This document shows positions 16,742 to 24,232 of a stretch of 43,109 bases of DNA, one piece after another. The notes below the pieces were generated by a model that worked only from the letters and a program-made list of their open reading frames with translations, was not told where the DNA came from and did not search any database. The translations under genes were made by a program, and so were the position numbers. Source of the stretch: JAPEKQ01 sp964516845 (GTDB lineage: Bacteria > Joyebacterota > Joyebacteria > Joyebacterales > Joyebacteraceae); the NCBI GenBank assembly GCA_964516845.1, contig CAZEXP010000017.1, positions 1-43,109 on the forward strand. Reading direction: 5' to 3'. The stretch's first letter is position 1; the number at the start of each line of letters is the position of its first letter.

Positions 16742-17629
16742 CTACTCTGACACGCGGGGTTCGGCGAGACACAGCTCCTCGAGCGCCGTGCGTGTCAGCT
16801 CCCTGACGAGGATCGTCCGGTACTCGGCGGACGCCCTCACATCATCTATCGGACTCGAGGCATGGGCGGCTGTAGCCGCCACCTCCTCGATTAGTCCCAT
16901 CATGTCATCCGGACAATCGGCCTGAGCCGTGGCGCTCCAGCCGTCAGCGAACAACCTCTCCGCTCTCGACGCGCGCACGACCGTCGGCGCCACCGAACCG
17001 AGCGCGATGCGGACCGCGCCGGCTGTCTGATCGAAGGTGACCGCGACCGACGCTATGGCGATGGCGAGCGCCTTCCGCTGACCGAGCTTTCGGTACGCAC
17101 TCGATGTACCTGCCGGTGGGAGCAAAAGCGTCACGCGCGTCAGAAGTTCATCCGGCTCGAGCCGCGCCTGCCCCGGGCCGGCGAAGAGACCCGTCACTGG
17201 AACCTCCCGCTCGCCGCGCGTGGAGCGTGCGTGCGCGACGGCATCGAGCGCGGCGAGCGCGGCAGTCGCGTCAGCCGCCGGCGATGCGTTCGCCAGATTG
17301 CCGCCGATCGTGCCCCTCGCGCGAATCTGGGGAGCCCCGACCGTGCCGCACGCCTCCGCAAGGACGGCCGCGCGACGCTTCACGACGTCGTGCCTCGCTA
17401 CGACCGCGTGAGAAGCAGCCGCACCGATGGTCAGCGTGTCACCATCGACACTGATCATCGCGAGCTCCGGGACGCCGGTCAGATCGACCAGTGTGCCGGG
17501 ACCGCCATGGTCGGCCCGAATCCTCACGGCGAGGTCGGTAGCGCCCGCGATCGGATGCGCCGACTCATCCGCCAGCGCCGCGACCGCTTCATCGATCGTC
17601 TTCGGGAAGACCCACTTCGGCTCGTACAC
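16742..17629 (-). CDS. Molybdenum hydroxylase FAD-binding subunit (XdhB/CoxM/YgfM type)
   Basis: Carries electrons from the 2Fe-2S subunit to the final acceptor in xanthine-dehydrogenase-type enzymes. The 295-residue protein has the two FAD-binding motifs of the family: AGATDLAVR (29-37; usually AGGTDL) and TIGGNLANASPAAD (107-120), then the C-terminal CO-dehydrogenase flavoprotein domain (RKLGQRKALAIAIASVAV). The start is the GTG at 17627-17629, preceded by GGAGG; the reading frame stays open for 78 further codons but shows nothing protein-like. The matching 2Fe-2S subunit lies 6 kb upstream in the same transcript and the molybdopterin subunit is not in the window. Confidence 0.88.
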   Translation of the reverse strand: MYEPKWVFPKTIDEAVAALADESAHPIAGATDLAVRIRADHGGPGTLVDLTGVPELAMISVDGDTLTIGAAASHAVVARHDVVKRRAAVLAEACGTVGAPQIRARGTIGGNLANASPAADATAALAALDAVAHARSTRGEREVPVTGLFAGPGQARLEPDELLTRVTLLLPPAGTSSAYRKLGQRKALAIAIASVAVTFDQTAGAVRIALGSVAPTVVRASRAERLFADGWSATAQADCPDDMMGLIEEVAATAAHASSPIDDVRASAEYRTILVRELTRTALEELCLAEPRVSE

Positions 17630-17705
17630 AACCCCTCCACGACTCTTGCGTTGGTGTATCTCCCGCCGGATCCGTGTGGCGCAAGGCGACTCGATCCTCG
17701 CCCCG

Positions 17706-18530
17706 CTATGCCGCCCGCCCCGGCGTGACGCCCCGTGCCAGGAGCGCCTCCAGCACTCCGCCCCCGACGGCCAGCGCCTTGTCGGAGATGGTTGCGGGAT
17801 CGACCGCCAGGCCTCGAGGATCGACGTCGCCGATCTTCTGGCCCTCGCGGACCTCGACGCCATCTGCGATGAGACCGCGCAGGAGACCCGGCGTGGACAC
17901 GCTGGCCGCCGCGCCGTCTACAGCACCCACGACATCCCCGGCGACGACAACGTCGCCGATCGAAGCGCTGCTCTCGAAGACACCGGACGCCGGAGCGCGG
18001 ACCAGTCGCTTCTCAGCGACACCCATCACCGATGCCGGAGTCCCGGTGTCGGCCTCCGCCATACCGCTGCTGAGCACGCGTCCGAGCGAGTGTCCGCGGT
18101 TCGTCTCGATGACGGCGTCGCAATCGACGCCGGCCTCGAATCCCGGACCGAGCCCGATCGTCACGGGCGCGTCCTCGCGCGTCATCCCGAGATTGCGCTT
18201 CGCCATTCGCGCATCAACGACCGCATCCGGCCCAAGCCGGGTCAGAAGCTCGCCGTCGGGGTCGATCACGACGGGGAGCGCCCGCCGCCCGCCGTGTGTC
18301 TTGAGCCAGGCGACGATCTCATCGACACCCACGAGCTCACCGGTGAGATCCTCGACGTCGACATGTCCGCCGAAGACGGCCTCCGCGAAAGCAACGCGTC
18401 TGCGAACAACGGCGGGCGCGCGGGTCTCGAGGATGACGACGCCATAACCCGACCGCGCCAGTCTCGCGGCGACGCCGCTTCCGAGGTCACCACCACCGCG
18501 GACGACCACGAGTGCTCGCGGCTCGCTCAC
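17706..18530 (-). CDS. yqeB: YqeB-family selenium-dependent molybdenum hydroxylase accessory protein
   Basis: Family found beside selenium-dependent molybdenum hydroxylases (EF2563/YqeB family), thought to help mature the labile-selenium cofactor. The 274-residue protein starts with an NAD-binding-like glycine loop (VVVRGGGDLGSGVAARL, about residues 8-24) and then ETRAPAVVRRRVAFAEAVF, VDARMAKRNLGM and IGLGPGFEAGVDCDAVIETNRGH, a chain of motifs I recognise from YqeB. The C-terminal part resembles a biotinyl/lipoyl-like hairpin (ASIGDVVVAGDVVGAVDG). The GTG start overlaps the xdhC stop by 4 bp. It suggests, without proving, that the hydroxylase served by this operon is selenium-dependent; no selD is in the window. 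Confidence 0.88.
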   Translation of the reverse strand: MSEPRALVVVRGGGDLGSGVAARLARSGYGVVILETRAPAVVRRRVAFAEAVFGGHVDVEDLTGELVGVDEIVAWLKTHGGRRALPVVIDPDGELLTRLGPDAVVDARMAKRNLGMTREDAPVTIGLGPGFEAGVDCDAVIETNRGHSLGRVLSSGMAEADTGTPASVMGVAEKRLVRAPASGVFESSASIGDVVVAGDVVGAVDGAAASVSTPGLLRGLIADGVEVREGQKIGDVDPRGLAVDPATISDKALAVGGGVLEALLARGVTPGRAA

Positions 18531-19372
18531 GATTGCTCCGGCCTGTTACTGTTCTTGAATCCGATCTTGTCTCTCAACTTCGCCGTGTCGCTGATACCGT
18601 GTCGGACCGCGATGATCTCGGCCACGACGCTCACGGCTATCTCATCCGGGGTCTCGGCGCCGATGTCGAGTCCGATCGGCGCATGAATCAGCGCGAGGTC
18701 GTCGCGCGACACGCCGTCAGCCTCGAGGTCGGCGAAGGCCGCGTCGACCTTCTGTTCGCTCCCGATCATCCCCATGTATCGGGGACGCCGCGGCATGAGC
18801 GCCTTGACCCAATCCTTGTCGTATCTGTGGCCGCGCGTAACGATGACGACCATCGAGTCGGCGTCGGCCCGGAGATCGCCCTCCAGAAGTTCCACCCCGC
18901 CAACGAAACGCTCATCGGCGAACGGGTACCGATCCTCCGTCACCATGTCCGCGCGGTCGTCGACAACGATGACCCTGAACCCCGACTGCCGCGCGATCCT
19001 CGCGACCGCGAGGCCGACGTGTCCTCCGCCGATGACGGTCACCGTCGGCGCCCCGGCGATCGGCTCGAGAAAGACCTCGATGCTCCCGCCGCACGTCATC
19101 CCCGCGTCGTCGCTGAGGTCGTACGTAACAAGTCTGCAACCGGCCACGTCTTCCGACGCGATCAGCGCCCTCGACTCGTCGATGACGGTTCCCTCGATCG
19201 CGCCACCGCCGACCGACCCGATGATCCTGCCGTCGGCGTAGATGATCATCCGCGCGCCGGCGCTTCTCGGGGTCGACCCCTCGGCGCGCACGACGGTCGC
19301 CACGACGCCCGGGACCCCGTCCCGGTGCATCCGCGCGATCTCCTGGTAGATGTCGGCGAGCTTCAGCGCCAT
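18527..19372 (-). CDS. xdhC: XdhC-family molybdenum cofactor insertion protein
   Basis: Binds molybdenum cofactor and helps insert its sulfurated form into xanthine-dehydrogenase-type enzymes. The 281-residue protein has the XdhC/CoxI N-terminal signature EGSTPRSAGARM (31-42), GSVGGGAIEG (52-61) and GMTCGG (91-96), then a Rossmann half with VIGGGHVG (113-120) and a C-terminal YMGMIGS and IHAPIGLDIGAETPDEIAVSVVAEI. The ATG at 19370-19372 has GGAG nine bases upstream; an earlier in-frame start would add 17 residues of low quality. It overlaps yqeB, and mocA precedes it: the three maturation genes are contiguous. Confidence 0.93.
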   Translation of the reverse strand: MALKLADIYQEIARMHRDGVPGVVATVVRAEGSTPRSAGARMIIYADGRIIGSVGGGAIEGTVIDESRALIASEDVAGCRLVTYDLSDDAGMTCGGSIEVFLEPIAGAPTVTVIGGGHVGLAVARIARQSGFRVIVVDDRADMVTEDRYPFADERFVGGVELLEGDLRADADSMVVIVTRGHRYDKDWVKALMPRRPRYMGMIGSEQKVDAAFADLEADGVSRDDLALIHAPIGLDIGAETPDEIAVSVVAEIIAVRHGISDTAKLRDKIGFKNSNRPEQS

Positions 19373-19403
19373 GATCAACACTCCACCGGTCAAAGCGACA
19401 AAC

Positions 19404-19443
19404 CCCCGCGCGCGCCCGACCACCGGTCGCGGCCCGCGCGGGG
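19404..19443 (-). promoter_or_regulatory. Compound intercistronic hairpin
   Basis: Outer perfect 9-bp stem (CCCCGCGCG at 19404-19412 with CGCGCGGGG at 19435-19443) enclosing a 5-bp stem (19417-19421 / 19425-19429), between mocA and xdhC. Confidence 0.6.
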
Positions 19444-19469
19444 TAGTACTTCAGTTCGCAGGCCGGCAC

Positions 19470-20072
19470 CTAGACGCCGGCGATACCGTCCTTCACAGCT
19501 TCGTAGTCCTCGGGCGTGTCGATGTCGACGAGGAACCCGTCATCATCGAGTTCTACCTCGACGATCCGTGCCGCCTCGCGCTCGAGGATATCCCGCGCGC
19601 CCGCATCTCCGTCCAGCTCTTCGAGTTCGTCCCGAAACGAGCCGTTGAGGAGGACCGGGTGACCGCGTCTGCCTCCGCTGACCGGGACGCAGATCGCGCC
19701 GCCGCGCACGTGCGCGTCGATCACGAGGTCGACATCCTCCGTGCGGAAGAACGGAGAGTCACCGTGCGCCACGAGAATCGCGTCGGTTCCCCACGAGCAC
19801 GCGCTCACACCCTGTGCGAGTGACGTCCCCATCCCCTCCACGAAGCGCCTGTTCCCGACGAGTTCGATGCGCTCGTCGATGATACCGGCGAGCGCGGCGC
19901 CGACACTGTCGGCCTCCTCACCCAGAACCACGATAACCTCATCGACTCTGCTCGAGCCGAGAAGCTTCTCAATGACGAGGCGGATCATCGGCGTATCCTG
20001 GATAGCCAGCAGTTCCTTCTTCCGGCCCATCCGTCGCGACTGCCCTGCCGCCAGTACGACTGCGGAAACCAT
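19470..20072 (-). CDS. mocA: Molybdenum cofactor nucleotidyltransferase (MocA/YgfJ family)
   Basis: Attaches CMP (MocA) to molybdopterin to form the dinucleotide cofactor used by xanthine-dehydrogenase-type enzymes. The 200-residue protein begins VSAVVLAAGQSRRMGRKKEL, the nucleotide-binding GT-A loop of MobA/MocA proteins, followed by GMGTSLAQGV, AILVAHGDSPF and GRRGHPVLL. The final DIDTPEDYEAV is the usual C-terminal mark. The ATG at 20070-20072 is chosen for GAAGGGG upstream. E. coli YgfJ, in the purine cluster, belongs to the same family. It sits 77 bp after the aminotransferase gene, with a 6-bp hairpin (20105-20110 / 20125-20130) in the gap. Confidence 0.92.
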   Translation of the reverse strand: MVSAVVLAAGQSRRMGRKKELLAIQDTPMIRLVIEKLLGSSRVDEVIVVLGEEADSVGAALAGIIDERIELVGNRRFVEGMGTSLAQGVSACSWGTDAILVAHGDSPFFRTEDVDLVIDAHVRGGAICVPVSGGRRGHPVLLNGSFRDELEELDGDAGARDILEREAARIVEVELDDDGFLVDIDTPEDYEAVKDGIAGV

Positions 20073-20149
20073 AGTTCCCCTTCCATACTGCCTGCCGTCA
20101 CGCACCCGCTCGCCTTCCTTCGCAAGCGGGCACGCCGGCGGTGCTGCTT

Positions 20150-21310
20150 CTATCCCATCAACTTGCCGATGCGATCGACGGCCTTCTCAATGTTCTCGAG
20201 CGAGTTGGCATAGCTGAACCTGAGGTAGCCCTCACCCATGGCGCCGAAACAGGTGCCCGAGAGACAGGCAACGCCGGCCTCATTGAGTATCCTGTCGGCG
20301 AGCTCCTGCGACTTCACGCCCGTCGCCGTGATGTTCGGGAACACGTAGAACGCGCCCTTCGGCTTGAGGCACGTGAATCCATTGATCGAATTCATGCCGT
20401 CGACGATCACGTCGCGGCGCGTTTTGAAGATGGCCACCATCTTCTCGACCTCGTCCTGCGGACCCTCGAGCGCCTCGATACCCGCGATCTGGACGAACGT
20501 CGTGGCATGCGAGTACGTGTTCGTGTTGAGCTTGGTGAACTTCTCGGCGATCGGCTTGGGCATCGCCGCGTAGCCGAGACGCCAGCCGGTCATCGCGTAC
20601 GTCTTGGAGTGCGCGTCCATGAGAATCGTGCGCTCCTGCATGCCCGGATAGCTGGCAATCGTGCGATGCTCGCCCTCATAGATCATCTTGCTGTAGACCT
20701 CGTCCGAGAGCACGATGACGTCATTCTCGACGGCGAGCTCGGCGATGCGCTTGAGGTCGCTGTCTTCCAGGATCCCGCCGGTCGGGTTCTGCGGCGAGTT
20801 GATGATCATCATCTTGGTGTTCTTGTTGATCTTCTGCTCCAGCTCGGCGATGTCGAACCTGAAGTCGCGCTCCTCGGAGTACTTGAGCGGGACGGCCTTG
20901 CCGCCTGCGAAGTTGATGGCCGATTCGTAGATCGGGTAGCCGGGGTTCGGGTAGATGACCTCGTCACCGTGGTCGACGAGCGCGAGGATCGGGAGAAAGA
21001 TGATGGGCTTCCCGCCCGGCGTCAGGACGATCTGGTCCGGCGTGTACGTGAGCCCGCGGTCCTTCTCGAAGTAGCGACAGACGGCTTCGCGGGCCTTCAT
21101 GAGGCCGGCAGACGGACCGTAGTGCGTCTCACCCGCCCAGATGGCGTCCGCTCCGGCCTTCCGGATGTTGTCCGGCGTGTCGAAGTCCGGCTCGCCGATC
21201 TCGAGGTGGACGATCTGCTTCCCCTGCGCCTCGAGCGCCCGCGCCTTCGCGAGAACCTCGAACGCGGTCTCAGTACCCAACCTGCCCATCCGCTCTGCAA
21301 ACTTGAACAT
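20150..21310 (-). CDS. PLP-dependent class I/II aminotransferase
   Basis: Transfers amino groups between an amino acid and a 2-oxo acid. The 386-residue protein (start at 21308-21310, GGGAG upstream) contains HLEIGEPDFDTP, NSPQNPTGG (171-179), LSDEVYSKMI (201-210) and the PLP lysine in SKTYAMTGWRLGY (Lys236), the pattern of aspartate-aminotransferase-like fold type I enzymes. Placed between split transketolase and mocA, it may process an amino-acid product of purine breakdown, or it may be a more general enzyme recruited to the operon. The substrate cannot be read from sequence. Confidence 0.9.
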   Translation of the reverse strand: MFKFAERMGRLGTETAFEVLAKARALEAQGKQIVHLEIGEPDFDTPDNIRKAGADAIWAGETHYGPSAGLMKAREAVCRYFEKDRGLTYTPDQIVLTPGGKPIIFLPILALVDHGDEVIYPNPGYPIYESAINFAGGKAVPLKYSEERDFRFDIAELEQKINKNTKMMIINSPQNPTGGILEDSDLKRIAELAVENDVIVLSDEVYSKMIYEGEHRTIASYPGMQERTILMDAHSKTYAMTGWRLGYAAMPKPIAEKFTKLNTNTYSHATTFVQIAGIEALEGPQDEVEKMVAIFKTRRDVIVDGMNSINGFTCLKPKGAFYVFPNITATGVKSQELADRILNEAGVACLSGTCFGAMGEGYLRFSYANSLENIEKAVDRIGKLMG

Positions 21311-21330
21311 CTGATGTCTCCCTTCAACTG

Positions 21331-21347
21331 CACGGGGAGTACCCGTG
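21331..21347 (-). promoter_or_regulatory. Small intercistronic hairpin
   Basis: Perfect 6-bp stem CACGGG / CCCGTG with loop GAGTA directly after the transketolase C-subunit stop. Confidence 0.5.
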
Positions 21348-21348
21348 G

Positions 21349-22347
21349 CTACGACTCCGGCTGCTCGTCCTTCTTCCGCGATATGACTTCCCTCACGGCC
21401 GCCGAGATACCCCGCGCCGTGAGACCGAACATGTTGAGAAGCTCCTCGTGCTCGCCCGACTCGCCGAAGCGATCGTCTATGGCGACGATCTTCAGAGGTG
21501 TCGCCCGACCCGTCTGCGCGAGAGCCTCCGCGCACGCGCCGCCGAGCCCTCCGATCGACGCTCCCTCCTCCACCGTGACGAGCGCGCCCGTTTCCACCGA
21601 CGCCCTGCTGATGATGGCGCGGTCGAGGGGCTTGATCGTGTGGCAATTGATCACGCGCGCGCCGATGCCGTTGTCCTCGAGCATCCGCGACGCCTTCATC
21701 GCCTCGTAGACGACAACACCGCACGCAAGAATAGAAGCATCGTCGCCACGCCGGAAGACCTCGGCCTTGCCCACGGTGAACGGCGTGATGTCGGTCGTGA
21801 TGATCGGCACCCTTGCGGCCGCGAACCTGAGATAGACCGGTCCGGGGATGCGCGAGGCGGCGATCGTCGCCTTCTTCGCCTCGATCGAATCGGCCGGAAC
21901 AACGACCGTCATCCCGGGCAGGGTCCGCATCACCGCGACGTCCTCGAGCGACTGACGCGATCCGCCGGCGCCGCCGGCCGAGAGCCCCGCGTCAGCGCCG
22001 CAGATGTTCACGTTGAGCGCACCGTAGCAGATGGTCGAACGGATGATGTCCCACGCCTTCCCCGCCGCCAGCATCCCGTGCGTCGTCACGTAGACACACT
22101 TCCCGGCGAGCGCGAGACCCGCCGCCGTCCCGAGCATGTCCTGCTCGCAGAGCCCGATGTCCATGAAGCGGTCCGGAAAACGTTTCCGGAACTCGCCCGT
22201 GCCGCTCGATCCGGCGAGGTCGGCGTCCATCACGATGATGTCCGTCCCCCGCTCGGCCAGCTCGATCAGACCCCGCTCGTATCCGCGGTTGGTCGCCTCG
22301 AGCTTCACGGCGCTGTGATGCACATCCACCAATCCCATCTCTGCCAT
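21349..22347 (-). CDS. Transketolase, C-terminal subunit
   Basis: Second half of a split transketolase: pyrimidine-binding domain plus C-terminal domain, 332 residues. It shows DIGLCEQDMLGTAAGLALAGK (the Glu that activates thiamine diphosphate), GADAGLSAGGAGGSRQSLEDVAVMRTLPGM and PVYLRFAAARVP, then the C-terminal EEGASIGGLGGACAEAL. It begins 19 bp after the N-terminal subunit, so together they make a two-subunit enzyme as in many archaea and anaerobes. It may use pentose released from nucleosides, or a related 2-carbon transfer in the pathway. The family also contains DXS-like enzymes, but the lengths fit split transketolase. Confidence 0.9.
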   Translation of the reverse strand: MAEMGLVDVHHSAVKLEATNRGYERGLIELAERGTDIIVMDADLAGSSGTGEFRKRFPDRFMDIGLCEQDMLGTAAGLALAGKCVYVTTHGMLAAGKAWDIIRSTICYGALNVNICGADAGLSAGGAGGSRQSLEDVAVMRTLPGMTVVVPADSIEAKKATIAASRIPGPVYLRFAAARVPIITTDITPFTVGKAEVFRRGDDASILACGVVVYEAMKASRMLEDNGIGARVINCHTIKPLDRAIISRASVETGALVTVEEGASIGGLGGACAEALAQTGRATPLKIVAIDDRFGESGEHEELLNMFGLTARGISAAVREVISRKKDEQPES

Positions 22348-22366
22348 GTGTGATATCCCCTGGCGG

Positions 22367-23182
22367 TTACGCGAGCGCCCGCATGGCCTCTTCGTAGAGG
22401 TCCTCGGTGAGCTTCCGGTCGTGCCACTCGGGGCGATTCTCCATGAACGGAACGCCCTTGCCCTTCACGGTCTTCGCAATGACGACGGTCGGCTTCCCCT
22501 TCACGGACGCAGCCTCGGTGAACGCGGCCGAGAGAGCTTCGACGTCGTGCCCGTCGGCCGCGATGACGTGCCAGTTGAAGGTCTTCCACTTGTCGCCGAG
22601 CGGAGCGAGCGACGCGATGTCCTCAGTGTTGCCGTCGCCCATCATATGATTGCGGTCGATGACCGCGCAGACGTTGTCGATCTTGTGATGCGCGCCCGTC
22701 ATCGCCGCCTCCCAGATCTGTCCCTCCTGCGCCTCTCCGTCCCCCATCAGACAGTAGATGCGGAAGTTCTTGCGGTCGCGACGGGCCGCGATCGCAAGAC
22801 CGTTGGCGATGGAGAGCCCCTGCCCCGGCGAACCGACCGACGCGTCGATGCCCGGAGTCTTCTGCATGTCCGGAAAACCCTGGAGCTTCGACTTCAGCTT
22901 GCGGAATGTGAGAAGCTCGCGGACGTCGAAGTACCCGCGGCGCGCGAGCGCCGCGTAGAGCGCCGGGGCCGCATGCGCTTTCGAGAGCACGAGGCGGTCC
23001 CTGTCCTCCCACGTCGGGCGCTCCGGATTGACCTTCATCGTGTGCCAGTACAGAACAGTGAGAATATCGACGCACGAGAGCGAGCCCCCGGGGTGACCGG
23101 AGCCGGCCTCGAGCAGCATCGTCAGAACGTCCCGCCTGAGAACCGTTGCGACCTCTTTGAGCTCGACCGAGGTAGGACTCAT
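22367..23182 (-). CDS. Transketolase, N-terminal subunit
   Basis: Thiamine-diphosphate-binding half of the split transketolase, 271 residues. It has SGHPGGSLSCVDILTVLYW (28-46), RDRLVLSKAHAAPALYAALA (61-80), GSPGQGLSIANGLAIAARR (118-136) and the cofactor motif GDGEAQEGQIWEA ending in IDRN (from 147). It lies 9 bp after the PPC-domain gene and 19 bp before its partner, with identical orientation. Confidence 0.92.
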   Translation of the reverse strand: MSPTSVELKEVATVLRRDVLTMLLEAGSGHPGGSLSCVDILTVLYWHTMKVNPERPTWEDRDRLVLSKAHAAPALYAALARRGYFDVRELLTFRKLKSKLQGFPDMQKTPGIDASVGSPGQGLSIANGLAIAARRDRKNFRIYCLMGDGEAQEGQIWEAAMTGAHHKIDNVCAVIDRNHMMGDGNTEDIASLAPLGDKWKTFNWHVIAADGHDVEALSAAFTEAASVKGKPTVVIAKTVKGKGVPFMENRPEWHDRKLTEDLYEEAMRALA

Positions 23183-23191
23183 GATCTCTCC

Positions 23192-23614
23192 CTACTTGAA
23201 CGTCAGAGCCATGAGGCCCGTGTCGGGATCGAGCTCGCGGCGTGCCGCCAGGTCGGTTGTCATGATGACGATCTCGTTGGTGACGTTGACCTTGGCCTTG
23301 CCGAGGTGACCGGCAACCGAGGACTTGTCCGGCTTCGCGAGCACGGCGTGCAGATGGAACTGGTGCTCGCCCTCCTGGAAGACGATGTTCCCCGCCAGCG
23401 ACACGAGCTCGAGCGGCTCGGGGAAGAGCACCTCGGAGTACTCGCCGTACTTCTTGTAGAACTTGAGCTCGGACTGCTTGAGCATGCCAATCCCCGAGAT
23501 AACCACACCCGTCTTCACGTCGCATGCCGCGCAGATCTCCGTGAGCTTCTCGAACAGGTCGTCGCCCTGGTGCAGACGTATGAAGATCAGATTGTCCTTC
23601 TGCGCATACTCCAT
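23192..23614 (-). CDS. PPC/DUF296 domain protein
   Basis: Small 140-residue protein made of a single plant-and-prokaryote-conserved (PPC, DUF296) domain. Key features are VVISGIGML, ELVSLAGNI and the conserved FHLHAVLAKPDKSSVAGHLGKA stretch (shown in two parts: FHLHAVLAK and AGHLGKAKV), whose histidines bind metal in solved bacterial structures. Bacterial members have no settled function; a DNA-binding label is often copied from plant AHL proteins. The ATG at 23612-23614 follows GGAGG at 11 bases. A GTG at 23689 overlapping the upstream stop would add 25 residues rich in Arg and is less likely. A compound hairpin (23640-23683) lies upstream. Confidence 0.85.
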   Translation of the reverse strand: MEYAQKDNLIFIRLHQGDDLFEKLTEICAACDVKTGVVISGIGMLKQSELKFYKKYGEYSEVLFPEPLELVSLAGNIVFQEGEHQFHLHAVLAKPDKSSVAGHLGKAKVNVTNEIVIMTTDLAARRELDPDTGLMALTFK

Positions 23615-23639
23615 CGGCGTGTCATCCTCCTGTCGTGTT

Positions 23640-23683
23640 CTGATGCTCCGCGCCGCGAGACTCCACGGCGGTGTGCGGATCAG
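23640..23683 (-). promoter_or_regulatory. Compound intercistronic hairpin
   Basis: Nested complementary arms: CTGAT 23640-23644 with ATCAG 23679-23683; CCGC 23648-23651 with GCGG 23675-23678; CGCCG 23651-23655 with CGGCG 23666-23670 (the last two share base 23651). Located between the 2Fe-2S gene and the PPC gene. Confidence 0.45.
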
Positions 23684-23685
23684 TG

Positions 23686-24153
23686 TCACTCGGTCGGTTC
23701 CTGCTCCGCCACGAGTTCGATCGCGTCAACGATCTTGACGTACCCGGTACAGCGGCAGAGATTCCCGGAGATAGCCTCCGCGATCTCCTCGCGCGTCGGT
23801 CGCGGATTCCTCATCAACAGTGCCTTTCCTGACATGATCATGCCAGGCGTGCAGAACCCGCACTGGACCGCGCCGGCGTCGGCGAACGCGCTCTGGAGAC
23901 GATCGAGCTCTCCGGACTTCGAGAGCCCCTCGATCGTGAGCACGTCGCGGCCTTCGCACTGCGCGGCGAAGACCAGACACGAGTTCACCGGCTCACCATC
24001 GAGAAGCACGGTGCACGCTCCACACTCTCCGTTGCCGCACCCTTGCTTCGTCCCGGTCAAACCGAGACCGGTACGGAGAAGCGTCAGGAGCGACGCGGCC
24101 GAATCGACATCGGCGCTCCTGATACTCCCGTTGACGGTCAGTGTCACAAGCAC
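23686..24153 (-). CDS. Molybdenum hydroxylase 2Fe-2S subunit (XdhC/CoxS type small subunit)
   Basis: Carries two [2Fe-2S] clusters between the molybdenum site and the FAD subunit. The 155-residue protein has the plant-ferredoxin-type cluster Cys39, Cys44, Cys47 and Cys59 (CGNGECGACTVL ... SC) and the second cluster Cys98, Cys101, Cys133 and Cys135 (CGFC ... CRCTGY). All eight cysteines are present. The GTG at 24151-24153 is chosen because a perfect AGGAGG lies 6 bases upstream. The Shine-Dalgarno region can pair with the end of the preceding gene. The matching FAD subunit is 6 kb downstream in the same run. Confidence 0.93.
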   Translation of the reverse strand: MLVTLTVNGSIRSADVDSAASLLTLLRTGLGLTGTKQGCGNGECGACTVLLDGEPVNSCLVFAAQCEGRDVLTIEGLSKSGELDRLQSAFADAGAVQCGFCTPGMIMSGKALLMRNPRPTREEIAEAISGNLCRCTGYVKIVDAIELVAEQEPTE

Positions 24154-24154
24154 G

Positions 24155-24232
24155 CCCGGCCTCCTCTTCCCGTGATTCACACTCGTCAGACCCCGTGGTC
24201 GTCACCACGCCCGCCGAGATCCTAAGGCCGGG
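24155..24232 (-). promoter_or_regulatory. Structured junction sequestering the 2Fe-2S ribosome-binding site
   Basis: CCCGGCCT (24155-24162 on plus) is perfectly complementary to AGGCCGGG (24225-24232). On the mRNA the 3' arm overlaps the last bases of AGGAGG and runs up to the GTG, and the 5' arm overlaps the final codons of the threonine-synthase-like gene. A perfect hairpin CGTGGT-CGTC-ACCACG (24194-24209) lies inside. Confidence 0.55.

Noticed and set aside
23615..23689. PPC gene start at the GTG overlapping the Fe-S stop
   Set aside because: The 25 extra residues are Arg-rich and unlike the family, and the hairpin at 23640-23683 occupies that stretch; the ATG at 23614 starts at the normal domain boundary.
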